From the NCBI GenBank assembly GCA_029976075.1, contig JARKNW010000046.1, positions 62,001 through 126,000 on the forward strand: a stretch of DNA of 64,000 nucleotides, read 5' to 3'. The notes beneath the pieces were generated by a model. It had not been told where the DNA came from. It worked only from the letters and a program-made list of their open reading frames with translations, and made no database searches. Origin of the DNA: Pleomorphomonas sp. (GTDB taxonomy: Bacteria; Pseudomonadota; Alphaproteobacteria; Rhizobiales; Pleomorphomonadaceae). Made by a program: the position numbers and the translations under genes. Positions 51,765 to 61,208 of the stretch are shown piece by piece. How positions within the stretch are numbered: the stretch's first letter is position 1; every line of letters begins with the position of its first letter.

Positions 51765-53035
51765 GTCGGTCCCCCGGAAGATACGGCATCTGCTGCCAGC
51801 CGCTCGATGGCCTTGATCAAGGTTTCCACGGCAAGACCCATATCGTCAACGGTGGCGAACTCGGCCGGATTATGACTGATGCCGCCACGGCAGCGAACGA
51901 AGAGCATGCCGACATCGGTAAGGTGATGCATGGCATGGCCGTCATGACCGGCACCGGACGCAAGCCGTCTTTCCGCAACGCCGAGATCGCGAGCAGCACC
52001 AACGAAGGCTTCCTGCAGGCGTGGCGCGCAAGGTGTCGTCGGGCTTTCGTAGAACTTCTCCATGACGAGCGAGACGCCTCGGGCAGCTGCGATCTGACGA
52101 AAACGCTGCTCCAACTCGGCAATGGCAGAAAGTCGAGGGGCATCGGCATCGGCGCGAATATCGAGCGTAAAGACCACCTCGGCCGGAATGACGTTGACAG
52201 CGCCCGGCCGCACCCTGAGGCGCCCAACGGTGGCGACCATCTGGTGGGCGCGACCGCCGCGCGCCACCGCTTCTATGGCAAGCATCATCTCGGCGCTCGC
52301 TGCCAGCGCATCGTGTCGCAATGCCATCGGCACGGTACCGGCATGGCCGGCTTCACCGGTGACGGTGATCGAAAACCGTGACTGTCCGGCAATCGACGTG
52401 ACAACGCCAATCGGAAGTCCCTCGGCTTCCAGCACCGGCCCCTGCTCGATGTGCACTTCGAGATAGGCGAGCACCTCATCGCGCGCGTAAGCGGCGGCTG
52501 TGGTGGTTTCCGGATAACCGCCAAATGCGACAAGCGCATCACGCAACGTGACGCCGTTACTGTCGCATGCGTCGAGATCCGAGGATATCATGCAACCGGC
52601 AACCGCAGAGCTGGAAACCAACGTCGTCGGAAACCGGACTCCTTCCTCATCGCCAAATGCAAGAACATCGAGCCCGAATGGCAGCTCGATGCCCCGAGCT
52701 TGGATCTCCTCGGCGGCCAGGATGCCTGCGACAACGCCGAGCATGCCATCGTAGCGGCCGGCGTCGACGACCGTGTCGATATGCGAACCGATCAACAGGC
52801 GGCGATTACCCGCTTTGCCCGGCATCGTCGGCTTCTGGCGGCCACGCACGGTCCCGAGGGAATCCTCTCCCACATCGAGGCCGACCTCCCGCATCCATGC
52901 TCCGACCAGATTGGCCGCCGCGCGATGGGCTGGCGACAGATAGAGGCGAGTGAGTTTGCCGTCATCGTCGGAAAAGGCGGCAAGCTCGGCAAGCATTGCT
53001 TCCGCGCGGTTGCCAAGCTCGGTCAGTGTCCTCAA
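51761..53035 (-). CDS. Allantoate amidohydrolase-type enzyme (M20, hydantoinase/carbamoylase family)
   Basis: 424 aa. Metal ligands are intact: GSHIDTV (His), GRYDGMLG (Asp), DEEGVRF (Glu), EVHIEQGPVLE (His) and ISHNPAEF (His). The GRYDG and ASxxIEQ-type pattern fits the N-carbamoyl/ureido hydrolase branch. Lying beside uraD makes allantoate, a uric acid breakdown product, the likely substrate (inference). Its start overlaps the uraD stop by four bases, and its stop overlaps the M20 gene's start. Confidence 0.87.
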   Translation of the reverse strand: MRTLTELGNRAEAMLAELAAFSDDDGKLTRLYLSPAHRAAANLVGAWMREVGLDVGEDSLGTVRGRQKPTMPGKAGNRRLLIGSHIDTVVDAGRYDGMLGVVAGILAAEEIQARGIELPFGLDVLAFGDEEGVRFPTTLVSSSAVAGCMISSDLDACDSNGVTLRDALVAFGGYPETTTAAAYARDEVLAYLEVHIEQGPVLEAEGLPIGVVTSIAGQSRFSITVTGEAGHAGTVPMALRHDALAASAEMMLAIEAVARGGRAHQMVATVGRLRVRPGAVNVIPAEVVFTLDIRADADAPRLSAIAELEQRFRQIAAARGVSLVMEKFYESPTTPCAPRLQEAFVGAARDLGVAERRLASGAGHDGHAMHHLTDVGMLFVRCRGGISHNPAEFATVDDMGLAVETLIKAIERLAADAVSSGGPT

Positions 53036-53541
53036 GATGCAACCCGATCCTCGATACGGAAGCGGAAGATACGAACGATCTCGCCAATCGCGCGCTCGAA
53101 CTCCACCTCGGGACTATTGCCGAGCCGTTCCTCGAAGGAAGACAGAATATCGGCCTTGCTTGCCCCCCGCACAGCAAAAATGAACGGAAAGTCGAAGCGC
53201 TCACGGTAACTCTTGTTGAGCGCCTCGAACCGGGCGAACTCCTTCGGCGACAAGGCATCGAGCCCTGCGCCGGCCTGTTCGCGACGCGAGTCGTCGGCGA
53301 TGGACTTTGCTTTCGTGGCAAGGTCCGGGTGAGCACGGATCAGAGCGAGCTTGGCAGCGCGACCGGCGCCTCGCAGAACTTGTTCGAAAGCTGCAACGAT
53401 CGCATCGCGATTGTTGAAGGGGCGCATTTCTTCGGCGGCCTCGGCCACCCAGGGAGAATGCTCGGCAACATCGCCGAAGGTGGCCATGAAGGCCTTGGCA
53501 CCCAGGCCGTTCACGTCCTGGACAGTCATCGAAAGGGTCAT
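53032..53541 (-). CDS. uraD: 2-oxo-4-hydroxy-4-carboxy-5-ureidoimidazoline decarboxylase
   Basis: Last step of uric acid conversion to (S)-allantoin. 169 aa. The catalytic His is in IRAHPDLA. The conserved MRPFNNRDAIVAAF and FPFIFAVRGAS and the C-terminal SFEERLGNSPEVEFERAIGE are all present. Start at 53541 (MTLSMTVQDVNGLG) is preferred over the first ATG at 53553. First gene of a three-gene coupled unit. The other uric acid enzymes are not in this window. Confidence 0.93.
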   Translation of the reverse strand: MTLSMTVQDVNGLGAKAFMATFGDVAEHSPWVAEAAEEMRPFNNRDAIVAAFEQVLRGAGRAAKLALIRAHPDLATKAKSIADDSRREQAGAGLDALSPKEFARFEALNKSYRERFDFPFIFAVRGASKADILSSFEERLGNSPEVEFERAIGEIVRIFRFRIEDRVAS

Positions 53542-53593
53542 CGCGGTCCCCATTACGGCTTACAAATCATTTACCGCGAAGAGGTTGGCAAAA

Positions 53594-54787
53594 TCACAGG
53601 GGTTCCGCAATAGGTCTCCGGATAGGCCTTACGGGTAGACGAATGTCATGGATGGATGTGTGCCCGTCGATCCGGGCAAGATGCAGCAGCTTGTCCTCGC
53701 CGAGCGGCCTGCCGGCGACGATTCGGAAGGCATCAGGATCTGAAAGCGCGGTCAGCGGCAGGTCGGCGATCTCCCCGCCAGTAGCCTCATCGGAAATGAT
53801 CACCGTCGCCTCATCGACCATGCCCGCCTCCAACAGGGAGCGCGACAGGCGAGCCCCGCCTTCGGCGAGCACCGAGCTGATCCCGAGCCCACCCATCTGG
53901 AAGAGGACATCGGCGAGATCAATGCGGCCAGACGCCTCGCGTTCCGCCGTCAACACCAGAACGCCGCGCTGAAACAGGGCCCTCACCCGATCCTCCGGTG
54001 CATCCGGCGCCACGAAGATCCAGGTTGGCGACGTTCGGGCCAACGCGACGACATTGGAATCCACGGGTGTGCGTGCTTCGGCGTCCACGACCACACGCAC
54101 GGGCGAACGGGCTTCGCAGCCGGGCAAGCGGGCCGTAAGGCGCGGATTGTCGGCGATAATGGTGCCGCTTCCCACCATGACCGCATCGTGCAAAAGGCGA
54201 AGGCCGAAACCATGCGCGCGAGCGGCCGCAGACGCGATGGGCCGTGTCCCCTCGCCGGTCCGCTCCACGCATCCATCCGCGCTGAGCATCAGACGCAAAT
54301 GGACATGCGGTCGGTCAAGGCGCGACCGGGCGATATGTCCGGCATGAAGCAGCGCCGCCTCACCGGCACGAACGCCGCTCGTTACCCTGATGCCGTTCCG
54401 CTCAAGGATGGCAAGGCTACGGCCGGTATAGCGCGGATCGGGATCCTCAATTCCCACCACGACGTGGGCAACGCCCGCGTTGACCAGTGCGGTGACGCAA
54501 GATGGGGCCGGGCCGCCGTTGAAACAGGGCTCGAGGGTGACGTAGAGCGTTGCGCCACGCGCTCGAGTGCCTGCAGCCGCCAGCACCAGCGCCTCGGCAT
54601 GCGGCCGGCCGCCAGGGGCCGACACGGCGCGTGCAATCACCTCGAAACTATCCGGGCCCTTGCGCACCAATATGGCGCCAACCGAAGGATGAGGACGGGC
54701 AACGCCGGCATTGCGCCACCCAAGGGCAATGGCAGCAGCCATGAAACGACGATCGAGTTCGGTCGGCTGCCCGCGGACCACCGTCAT
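53594..54787 (-). CDS. ribD: Riboflavin biosynthesis protein RibD (deaminase/reductase)
   Basis: 397-aa bifunctional enzyme. The deaminase domain (about 1-145) has the zinc motifs RPHAEALVL and EPCFNGGPAPSC. The reductase domain follows (about 150-380), with LSADGCVERTGEGTRPI and GSGTIIADNPRLTARL. Substrate-site positions deviate from the usual form: PNPxVG reads PHPSVG, and PCxHxGrTPPC reads PCFNGGPAPSC. It starts 7 bases after the nrdR stop. Start MTVVRGQPTELD at 54787. Confidence 0.93.
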   Translation of the reverse strand: MTVVRGQPTELDRRFMAAAIALGWRNAGVARPHPSVGAILVRKGPDSFEVIARAVSAPGGRPHAEALVLAAAGTRARGATLYVTLEPCFNGGPAPSCVTALVNAGVAHVVVGIEDPDPRYTGRSLAILERNGIRVTSGVRAGEAALLHAGHIARSRLDRPHVHLRLMLSADGCVERTGEGTRPIASAAARAHGFGLRLLHDAVMVGSGTIIADNPRLTARLPGCEARSPVRVVVDAEARTPVDSNVVALARTSPTWIFVAPDAPEDRVRALFQRGVLVLTAEREASGRIDLADVLFQMGGLGISSVLAEGGARLSRSLLEAGMVDEATVIISDEATGGEIADLPLTALSDPDAFRIVAGRPLGEDKLLHLARIDGHTSIHDIRLPVRPIRRPIAEPL

Positions 54788-54794
54788 GGCCGCC

Positions 54795-55253
54795 TCACTC
54801 GCCGTCAGCGTTGAGCTCGCCGAGCAGACTTTCAAAATCCTTGGCCTCGCGGAAGTCGCGATAGACGGAAGCGAAGCGCACGTAGGCGACGTCGTCCAGC
54901 GTCTTCAAGCCTTCCATCACCAGCCGCCCGATCAACCCGGCCTCGATCTCGCTCTCACCCATGCTTTCGAGCTGGCGAACAATACCGTTGACCATCCTCT
55001 CGACCCGCTCGCCTTCGACCGGTCGCTTGCGCAACGCAATCTGCACGGACCGCATCAGCTTGTCACGATCGAAGGGAACGCGTCGACCGGAGCGCTTGAT
55101 CACCGTAAGCTCGCGAAGCTGAACGCGCTCGAAGGTCGTGAAGCGACCGCCACAAGCGATGCAGACGCGGCGCCGACGAATGGCCGTACCGTCTTCGGTG
55201 GGGCGACTGTCCTTCACCTGGCTGTCTTCGTTGCCGCAATAAGGACACCGCAT
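54795..55253 (-). CDS. nrdR: Transcriptional repressor NrdR
   Basis: 152-aa dNTP/ATP-sensing repressor of ribonucleotide reductase genes. The zinc ribbon [17 protein letters not shown] plus [12 protein letters not shown] is at the N terminus. The ATP-cone domain follows (about 46-136). The MSPM extension seen in the frame is not needed; ATG at 55253 fits family length. Precedes ribD, the usual order in this group of bacteria. Confidence 0.96.
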   Translation of the reverse strand: MRCPYCGNEDSQVKDSRPTEDGTAIRRRRVCIACGGRFTTFERVQLRELTVIKRSGRRVPFDRDKLMRSVQIALRKRPVEGERVERMVNGIVRQLESMGESEIEAGLIGRLVMEGLKTLDDVAYVRFASVYRDFREAKDFESLLGELNADGE

Positions 55254-55310
55254 GGGGCTCACTCTCCGTCGAATCTGCTAAAGCGGCACTATATCGATGA
55301 GGAAAGGGCG

Positions 55311-55904
55311 ATGCCACAGAGCCGAAGGACACGAGCGCCGGAGATCGAGACAGACCGGCTCATTCTGCGGGGACACCGGCGTGACGACTTTCCGGCGTTG
55401 GCTGCCATGTGGGCAGATCCGGAAGTGACGCGCTTCATTTCCGTCCGGCCGGCTACCGAACATGAGAGCTGGATGCGTTATCTGCGCTATGCTGGCCACT
55501 GGATCGTCATGGGCTATGGCTTTTGGGCGGTCACGCGGAAAGACACCGGTGCCTTCATCGGAGAAATTGGTTTCTCGGATTTCAAGCGACCGATCGATCT
55601 GCCAGTTCGTGGCCTGCCGGAAGCCGGCTGGGCTTTCGTGCGCGAAGCCCATGGCCAGCGATATGGCAGCGAGGCGCTGGAGGCCTGCCTCGCCTGGGCG
55701 GATAAGGTGGCGCGCTTTCCGCTGACAACCTGCATCATCGAACCGGCAAACGCTCCGTCGATCCGCCTTGCCGAACGAGCGGGCTATTCCAGGATCACCA
55801 CGATCACCGGCACAGAGGGCACACCAGTCGGCCTTTACGAACGCAGCCGGCCGAAAAGCAAACTGAGCCCCGGAATCCTGGAATCCCGGGGCCCATCGAA
55901 CTGA
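55311..55904 (+). CDS. GNAT family N-acetyltransferase (RimJ/RimL type)
   Basis: 197 aa. IETDRLILRGHRRDDFPALAAM is the N-terminal strand pair typical of the RimJ/RimL-like branch. FIGEIGFSDF, GWAFVREAHGQRYGSEALEACL (acetyl-CoA loop) and IIEPANAPSIRLAERAGY are the remaining motifs. Substrate unknown. ATG at 55311 has GAGGAAAG upstream and is divergent from nrdR. A GC hairpin CCCCGG...CCGGGG lies inside its last codons (about 55868-55892). Confidence 0.9.
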   Translation: MPQSRRTRAPEIETDRLILRGHRRDDFPALAAMWADPEVTRFISVRPATEHESWMRYLRYAGHWIVMGYGFWAVTRKDTGAFIGEIGFSDFKRPIDLPVRGLPEAGWAFVREAHGQRYGSEALEACLAWADKVARFPLTTCIIEPANAPSIRLAERAGYSRITTITGTEGTPVGLYERSRPKSKLSPGILESRGPSN

Positions 55905-55915
55905 AACTAACGACG

Positions 55916-56515
55916 TCAGCCGAACAGCTTGGCCGCGATCTTGGCAACGTGAGCGCCCTGATAGCGCGCAGCCTCCAGCTCGATTTCCGACGGCTGACGC
56001 GAACCATCGCCATCGGTAATCGTGGAGGCACCATAAGGCGAACCGCCCTTGACGGCTTCGACGCCCATCTGTCCCTGGAAGGCGTAGGGAAGGCCGACAT
56101 AGGCCATGCCGTGATGCAGGAAGGTGGGGATCAGCCCCAGTATGGTCGACTCCTGACCGCCGTGCTGGGTTGCCGACGAGGTAAAGGCGGAGGCCACCTT
56201 GCCGACGAGCTTGCCCTGCGCCCAGAGGGCACCGGTCTGATCGAGGAAGTTGCGCATCTGCGAAGCCACCGTACCGTAACGCGTACCGGCGCCCACGATG
56301 ATTGCGTCGTAGTTGGCGAGATCGTCTGGCTTGGCGATCGGCGCGGCCTGATCGACCTTGTAATAGGACGCCTTGGCCACATCCTCGGGCACAAGTTCAG
56401 GCACGCGCTTCACATCGACCGTGGCTCCGGTCGAGCGTGCACCTTCGGCGACGGCATTGGCCATCGTTTCGATGTGACCATAAGCGGAATAGTAAAGCAC
56501 GAGAACTTTGGCCAT
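55916..56515 (-). CDS. wrbA: NAD(P)H:quinone oxidoreductase WrbA
   Basis: 199-aa flavodoxin-like enzyme that reduces quinones with two electrons, limiting redox cycling. The FMN phosphate loop [50 protein letters not shown] (in two blocks) and the late [21 protein letters not shown] are typical. GGAGGAACG precedes the ATG at 56515. It is convergent with the GNAT gene and divergent from the luciferase-like gene. Confidence 0.96.
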   Translation of the reverse strand: MAKVLVLYYSAYGHIETMANAVAEGARSTGATVDVKRVPELVPEDVAKASYYKVDQAAPIAKPDDLANYDAIIVGAGTRYGTVASQMRNFLDQTGALWAQGKLVGKVASAFTSSATQHGGQESTILGLIPTFLHHGMAYVGLPYAFQGQMGVEAVKGGSPYGASTITDGDGSRQPSEIELEAARYQGAHVAKIAAKLFG

Positions 56516-56619
56516 GTCTGACGTTCCTCCATCAAAACCGGGAATACCGGTAAATGCCCATGGATTGAACTTAGCCGTCCGAGCCGCTACGCAAAGCCAC
56601 GTAATAAGCGACACATCTT

Positions 56620-56632
56620 TCACTCTGAGTGA
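56620..56632. promoter_or_regulatory. Perfect palindrome between wrbA and the luciferase-like gene
   Basis: TCACTC-T-GAGTGA is a perfect inverted repeat with a one-base centre. It lies about 105 bases upstream of wrbA and 95 upstream of the luciferase-like gene, so one regulator could act on both. No regulator gene is next to it. Confidence 0.5.
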
Positions 56633-56726
56633 ACGATCATCCCCTATCGCCAGCCTGCTTTGACACCCAAATTGATGATACGCCTTGCGCACGCTTAGCA
56701 ACATGCCTTTCACCGGGAGATCGACC

Positions 56727-57755
56727 ATGGAATTCGGCATCGACAGTTTCGTCTCGACCAACTGGACCCCGGCCAGCAAGACCGGCGATGCCGCACGCAT
56801 GGCGCGGTTGCTTGAGGAAATCGAGACGGCGGAAGCTGCGGGGCTCGACGTGTTCGCCATCGGCGAGCACCATCGCGAGGAGTATCTTGCGTCCTCGCCT
56901 GCAGTTATCCTGGCGGCAGCAGCCGCACGAACCAGGACCATTCGGCTCGCCAGTGCCGTCACCGTGCTCAGCTCCGACGACCCTGTGCGGGTGTTTCAGC
57001 AGTTCGCCACCCTCGACCTGATTTCAAACGGGCGGGCGGAGATCATCGTCGGACGCGGCTCGTTCATCGAGTCCTATCCGCTATTCGGTTTCGACCTCCG
57101 TAACTACGACGAACTGTTCACCGAAAAACTCGACCTGCTTCTGACCATCCGCGACCACGTCAATGTCACATGGTCGGGCAAGCACCGGGCAGCCTTGTCC
57201 GGACAAGGCGTCTATCCCAGGCCGGTTCAGACGTCGCTGCCGGTGCATATCGGCGTAGGTGGCACACCCGCGTCCTTCGCGCGCGCCGGCTTGATGGGGC
57301 TGCCGCTGGTGGTTGCCATCATTGGCGGCGAACCGCACCGTTTCCGGCCATTGATCGACCTCTACCGCAAGGCCGGTGCCGAAGCAGAACATCCGCCGGA
57401 AAGACTCAGTGTGGGCGTTCACGCGGTAGGGTTCCTTGCCGACACGGCTGACCAAGCCGCCGATATCTATTGGCCCGGCTATGAACGCACCTTCTCCAAG
57501 ATCGGTCGCGAGCGCGGCTGGGGACCGACGACCCGTGCCCAGTACGACGCGATGCGCGGGCCGACCGGCGCGCTCATGATTGGCAGTCCGAACGACATCA
57601 TTGCTAAGGCCCGCCATATCGACGAGTCGCTTGGCGGCGTCGACCGGATAACTCTGCTGCTACAGGGAGCGGACCTGCCTCATGACGCAGCGCTCCACTC
57701 GATCGAACTGCTCGGCAACAAGGTGAAGCCGGCGGTCAATGGCGGTACAGCTTGA
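56727..57755 (+). CDS. LLM class flavin-dependent oxidoreductase
   Basis: 342-aa bacterial luciferase-like monooxygenase (TIM barrel, FMN or F420). [39 protein letters not shown] and [17 protein letters not shown] are family blocks. Substrate unknown. ATG at 56727 has GGGAGA upstream; the frame extends 14 codons upstream. It is divergent from wrbA, whose product also binds FMN. Confidence 0.92.
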   Translation: MEFGIDSFVSTNWTPASKTGDAARMARLLEEIETAEAAGLDVFAIGEHHREEYLASSPAVILAAAAARTRTIRLASAVTVLSSDDPVRVFQQFATLDLISNGRAEIIVGRGSFIESYPLFGFDLRNYDELFTEKLDLLLTIRDHVNVTWSGKHRAALSGQGVYPRPVQTSLPVHIGVGGTPASFARAGLMGLPLVVAIIGGEPHRFRPLIDLYRKAGAEAEHPPERLSVGVHAVGFLADTADQAADIYWPGYERTFSKIGRERGWGPTTRAQYDAMRGPTGALMIGSPNDIIAKARHIDESLGGVDRITLLLQGADLPHDAALHSIELLGNKVKPAVNGGTA

Positions 57756-57900
57756 TCGGTTGTTCGGCGCAGCCCAAGGCGACGTCACAATCAAGCACGG
57801 CCATCATTCATTTCTGAAAGATGGTCTGCAACGACGAGCAATATGAATCGTTTTTTCGTGCATCTATATCGAGCTCCGAGATCAACGTTCGGAGGCGATC

Positions 57901-58089
57901 ATGCAGGATATCCTGAGCTTCATCATCACCCGGGAAGGCTTCCGCCAACCATCGAGAACGCATACTGCCGAGGATGAACAGCGCTTCTACGACACGGCAG
58001 CGCCGCTTGCCGGCCGGATCAACGCCGTCCGGCGGCAACTCGCCCGTTGGAAGCACCGACTGCCTCGGCAGGAGTCGACCAGAATGTGA
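57901..58089 (+). CDS. 62-aa protein, unknown
   Basis: Not recognised. GGAGG stands at -9 to -5 before the ATG, third codon positions are mostly G/C, and it is followed within 60 bases by a terminator, so it is probably real. The protein is polar with an amphipathic basic C-terminal half (RRQLARWKHRL) and contains no Cys. No membrane segment is evident. Confidence 0.6.
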   Translation: MQDILSFIITREGFRQPSRTHTAEDEQRFYDTAAPLAGRINAVRRQLARWKHRLPRQESTRM

Positions 58090-58149
58090 CCCTGGCGGTA
58101 TCGAGTCCGCCAGGCGCGGCCTGCAAGACCGATCGAAGGGCGGAACGAG

Positions 58150-58179
58150 GGCCGGTGGAACAGTCCGCCGGCCTTTTTC
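58150..58179 (+). terminator. Terminator after the 62-aa gene, near the end of the FAD oxidoreductase
   Basis: GGCCGGTGG...CCGCCGGCC stem followed by TTTTTCT at 58174-58180. It abuts the stop codon of the convergent FAD gene, which may also use the hairpin. Confidence 0.75.
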
Positions 58180-59358
58180 TCAGACGATGTTCTTTTCCCT
58201 CACCTGGCGTCCGTCGCGAACGCGAACGGGCGACAGATCGGAAAGGTCAAGGCTGCGGTACTCGTCGTAGATGACCAGTTCGGAAAGCCCCCGACCGACG
58301 GCCGGCGCCTGCTGCAGGCCGTGACCAGAGAAACCGTTGGCGAGCAAAAAGTTGGGAAGTTCCGGCATGGCGCCGAGCAGCACGTTGTCGTCGTGGCCGC
58401 ACATGTCGTAATAACCAGCCCAGGCGGCACCAGGCTTGATGCGCTCGAAGGCAGGAACTCTCGTCGCGATTGTCGGCCAGATGTGGTCCTCGAACAGGTT
58501 CCAATCGACGTCGAAATCCTCCTCCACCTCCGGATCGTCCTCTCCGGAAGGCGCCCAGCCACAGATGAAGCCGTCGCTGTCGCCACGCACATAGGTCCCG
58601 TTCGGATCGATCAGGAGCGGGCACCGCTCGATTCGATCCTCCGACTTGAAGGTGAAGATCATTCGCTTCTTCACCTCGATGGGAATGTCGATGCCAGCCG
58701 TTGCGGCAAGCTTTCGGCCGTCGGCACCGGAAGCATTGATTATCGTGCCGGCGGCGATCACCTCTCCGTCTTCGAGGCGCACGCCCGTCGCCTTGCCTTT
58801 CTCAACCTCGATCGAGGCCGCGCGAGCAGACCGATACTCGACGCCGAGTGACCGCGCCTTCTTGCGAAAAGCCTGCATCATGCCATAGCCGTCGAACCAC
58901 CCCTCACCCGTGCGACCGAAACAGCCGGCCGAGAGGTCGTCGACGCTGAGCCACGGGAAAGTGGTCGCCAACGCGTCCGGCTCCAGAAAGGCGATATCGG
59001 CGCCGAGTTCGACCTGGAGCTTGTGGTTCTCCGAAAGCGTCTCACGCCCGGCATCTGTTGCCAGGAAGAGATAGCCGTCCTCATGGAAGCCGATGTCAGG
59101 CTTGTCGCCATCCACCTCAAGCAAATCGCCTATATTTCGAATGAATTCAATTCCATACAGGGATATCTTAATGTTCACCGCCGTTGAAAACTGCTGACGG
59201 ATCGAGGCCGCCGACAAGGCGGAAGCGCATTTGCGGTAAGACGGATCCTTTTCCAGGACCAATACCTTGCCAGAGAAATCGGGATTGGAGGCAAGATGAT
59301 AGGCAGCCGACGACCCCGTCACGGCGCCGCCGACGATCACGACATCATAGTGAGTCAT
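58180..59358 (-). CDS. FAD-dependent oxidoreductase (D-amino acid oxidase family)
   Basis: 392 aa. The dinucleotide fold is at the N terminus (VVIVGGAVTGSSAAYHLAS), with GxGxxG read as GGAVTG. LVLEKDP and a C-terminal GFSGHGLQQAPAVGRGLSELV, the FAD-contact loop of sarcosine/glycine oxidase-like enzymes. The amine substrate is unknown. The start MTHYDVVIVGG at 59358 fits; the 16-codon upstream extension does not. The 219 bases before metG hold no gene I can support. Confidence 0.9.
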   Translation of the reverse strand: MTHYDVVIVGGAVTGSSAAYHLASNPDFSGKVLVLEKDPSYRKCASALSAASIRQQFSTAVNIKISLYGIEFIRNIGDLLEVDGDKPDIGFHEDGYLFLATDAGRETLSENHKLQVELGADIAFLEPDALATTFPWLSVDDLSAGCFGRTGEGWFDGYGMMQAFRKKARSLGVEYRSARAASIEVEKGKATGVRLEDGEVIAAGTIINASGADGRKLAATAGIDIPIEVKKRMIFTFKSEDRIERCPLLIDPNGTYVRGDSDGFICGWAPSGEDDPEVEEDFDVDWNLFEDHIWPTIATRVPAFERIKPGAAWAGYYDMCGHDDNVLLGAMPELPNFLLANGFSGHGLQQAPAVGRGLSELVIYDEYRSLDLSDLSPVRVRDGRQVREKNIV

Positions 59359-59577
59359 TTGAGAACCTGATTGCCCTCGGGCGCCATAACCGCCCGGTGA
59401 CGACATCAGAAGTTCCCCTTACAGCGCTGTCAAGCGGACGGCAGCACAAGGCTCCGGCAAGCGTTGCACAAACATTTCGCGGATGCCCTAATAGGAAGCT
59501 ATCCCTTGATATTTGCACCAATTCGGCAAGAAGCGCCCCGGACATAAGGATTTCGTCCAAGGGCTTTCCACTTGCAC

Positions 59578-61122
59578 TCAGTCGGCCGTTTTCTCCACGT
59601 AGCGCGGGAAAATGCCGACCGGTGCCGGCAGGTTCACACCGCCGACCAGAGCTCCGCCCTCACCCAAGCTGTCGAAGGCGCGACGATCAGCAGGCAACGC
59701 CAGCAGATCGAGCAGTTTTTCCATCGAGGTGGGCATCACCGGCTGAATCAGGATGGCAACATTGCGAAGAAGCTCGGCCGTGACCCACATGATGGTGGCA
59801 AAGCGCGCCTCGTCCGTCTTCCGAACCGTCCACGGTGCCTCGGCGTCGAAATAACGATTGGCCTCGCCGAGCACCGCCCAGATGGCGTTGAGTGCCTGAT
59901 GGATCTGCTGGCCCTGAATTGCCTCTCGGCAGATCGGAAGCAGGCCATAGACACTCTTGAGGATCGTCTGGTCGGCTTCGGTCAGCGGGCCCGGTGTTGG
60001 CAGCACGCCACCGAGGTTCTTGGCGATCATCGACAACGAACGCTGCGCGAGATTGCCCAGGTTGTTGGCGAGATCGGCGTTCATCCGGCCAACAATCGCC
60101 TCGTGGCTGTAGTTGCCATCCTGCCCGAAAGAGACCTCTCGCAGGAAGAAGTAGCGCACCGGATCAAGCCCATAAGCGTCGACCATTTCCTGCGGGCCGA
60201 CGACGTTGCCGACCGACTTCGACATCTTCTCGCCGCGGTTGAACAGGAATCCGTGAGCAAAGACGCGCTTGGGCAACGGCACGCCGGCGCTCATCAGGAA
60301 GGCCGGCCAATAAACCGTATGGAAGCGGACGATATCCTTGCCGATGATGTGCAGCGCCGGCCAGAACTTCTGGAACAGCTCGCTGTCGACATTCGGATAG
60401 CCGAGCGCCGTGATGTAGTTGGTGAGCGCATCGACCCATACGTACATGACGTGCTTGTCGTTGCCGGGCACCGGGATGCCCCAGTCGAAGGTGGTGCGCG
60501 AAATCGAAAGGTCCTTGAGCCCCCCCTTGACGAAACTCATCACCTCGTTGCGACGCTCGTCGGGACCGATGAAATCCGGCTGTTCCTCATAGAGTTTCAG
60601 GAGCTTCTCCTGATAGGCGCTGAGGCGGAAGAAGTAGCTCTCCTCCTCAACCCATTCGACTGGCGTGCCCTGCGGGCCGAAGCGGATGCCATCGTCGGAG
60701 ACAATGGTTTCCTCCTCGCCGTAATAGGCTTCGTCGCGCACGGAGTACCACCCGGCGTACTTGTTGAGGTAGATGTCGCCGTTGGCTTCCATCGCCTTCC
60801 AGATCGCCTGGCAGGCAATGCGGTGACGCTCCTCGCTCGTGCGGATGAAGTCGTCGTTCGACAGGTTCAGAAGGTTGGCCATCTCCTTGAAACGGGCGGA
60901 GTTGCGGTCGGCGAGCTCGCGGGCGGTTATGCCCTCCTTGCGCGCCGTCTGCAGCATCTTGATGCCGTGTTCGTCGGTACCGGTCAGGAAGCGGACGTCG
61001 TAGCCGTCGAGCCGCATGAACCGCGCCATCACGTCGGTCGCCATCGCCTCATAGGCATGGCCGATGTGAGGAGCCCCGTTGGGGTAGCTGATCGCGGTCG
61101 TAATGTAGAACGTCGGTTTCAT
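59578..61122 (-). CDS. metG: Methionyl-tRNA synthetase
   Basis: 514-aa class I synthetase, short alphaproteobacterial form. HIGH motif ([11 protein letters not shown]) and KMSKSVGNV are both intact, with the anticodon-binding helical domain at the C terminus. It lacks the C-terminal tRNA-binding domain found in Escherichia coli MetG. Last in the dac-tmk-holB-metG order, 86 bases after holB. Confidence 0.98.
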   Translation of the reverse strand: MKPTFYITTAISYPNGAPHIGHAYEAMATDVMARFMRLDGYDVRFLTGTDEHGIKMLQTARKEGITARELADRNSARFKEMANLLNLSNDDFIRTSEERHRIACQAIWKAMEANGDIYLNKYAGWYSVRDEAYYGEEETIVSDDGIRFGPQGTPVEWVEEESYFFRLSAYQEKLLKLYEEQPDFIGPDERRNEVMSFVKGGLKDLSISRTTFDWGIPVPGNDKHVMYVWVDALTNYITALGYPNVDSELFQKFWPALHIIGKDIVRFHTVYWPAFLMSAGVPLPKRVFAHGFLFNRGEKMSKSVGNVVGPQEMVDAYGLDPVRYFFLREVSFGQDGNYSHEAIVGRMNADLANNLGNLAQRSLSMIAKNLGGVLPTPGPLTEADQTILKSVYGLLPICREAIQGQQIHQALNAIWAVLGEANRYFDAEAPWTVRKTDEARFATIMWVTAELLRNVAILIQPVMPTSMEKLLDLLALPADRRAFDSLGEGGALVGGVNLPAPVGIFPRYVEKTAD

Positions 61123-61208
61123 GAGTTCGCTTCAGGGTTTCGATGGTGCCGGACGGAACGTCGCAAGGCGCATCCGATAGGAACGCCAGCGGCACATCTG
61201 TTGAATAG

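Noticed and set aside
56516..56962. N-terminal extension of the wrbA frame
   Set aside because: It covers the divergent control region and the start of the luciferase-like gene; ATG at 56515 has an excellent ribosome site.
57808..58056. 82-residue minus-strand frame opposite the 62-aa gene
   Set aside because: No ribosome site; the plus-strand frame has GGAGG, better third-position bias and a terminator.
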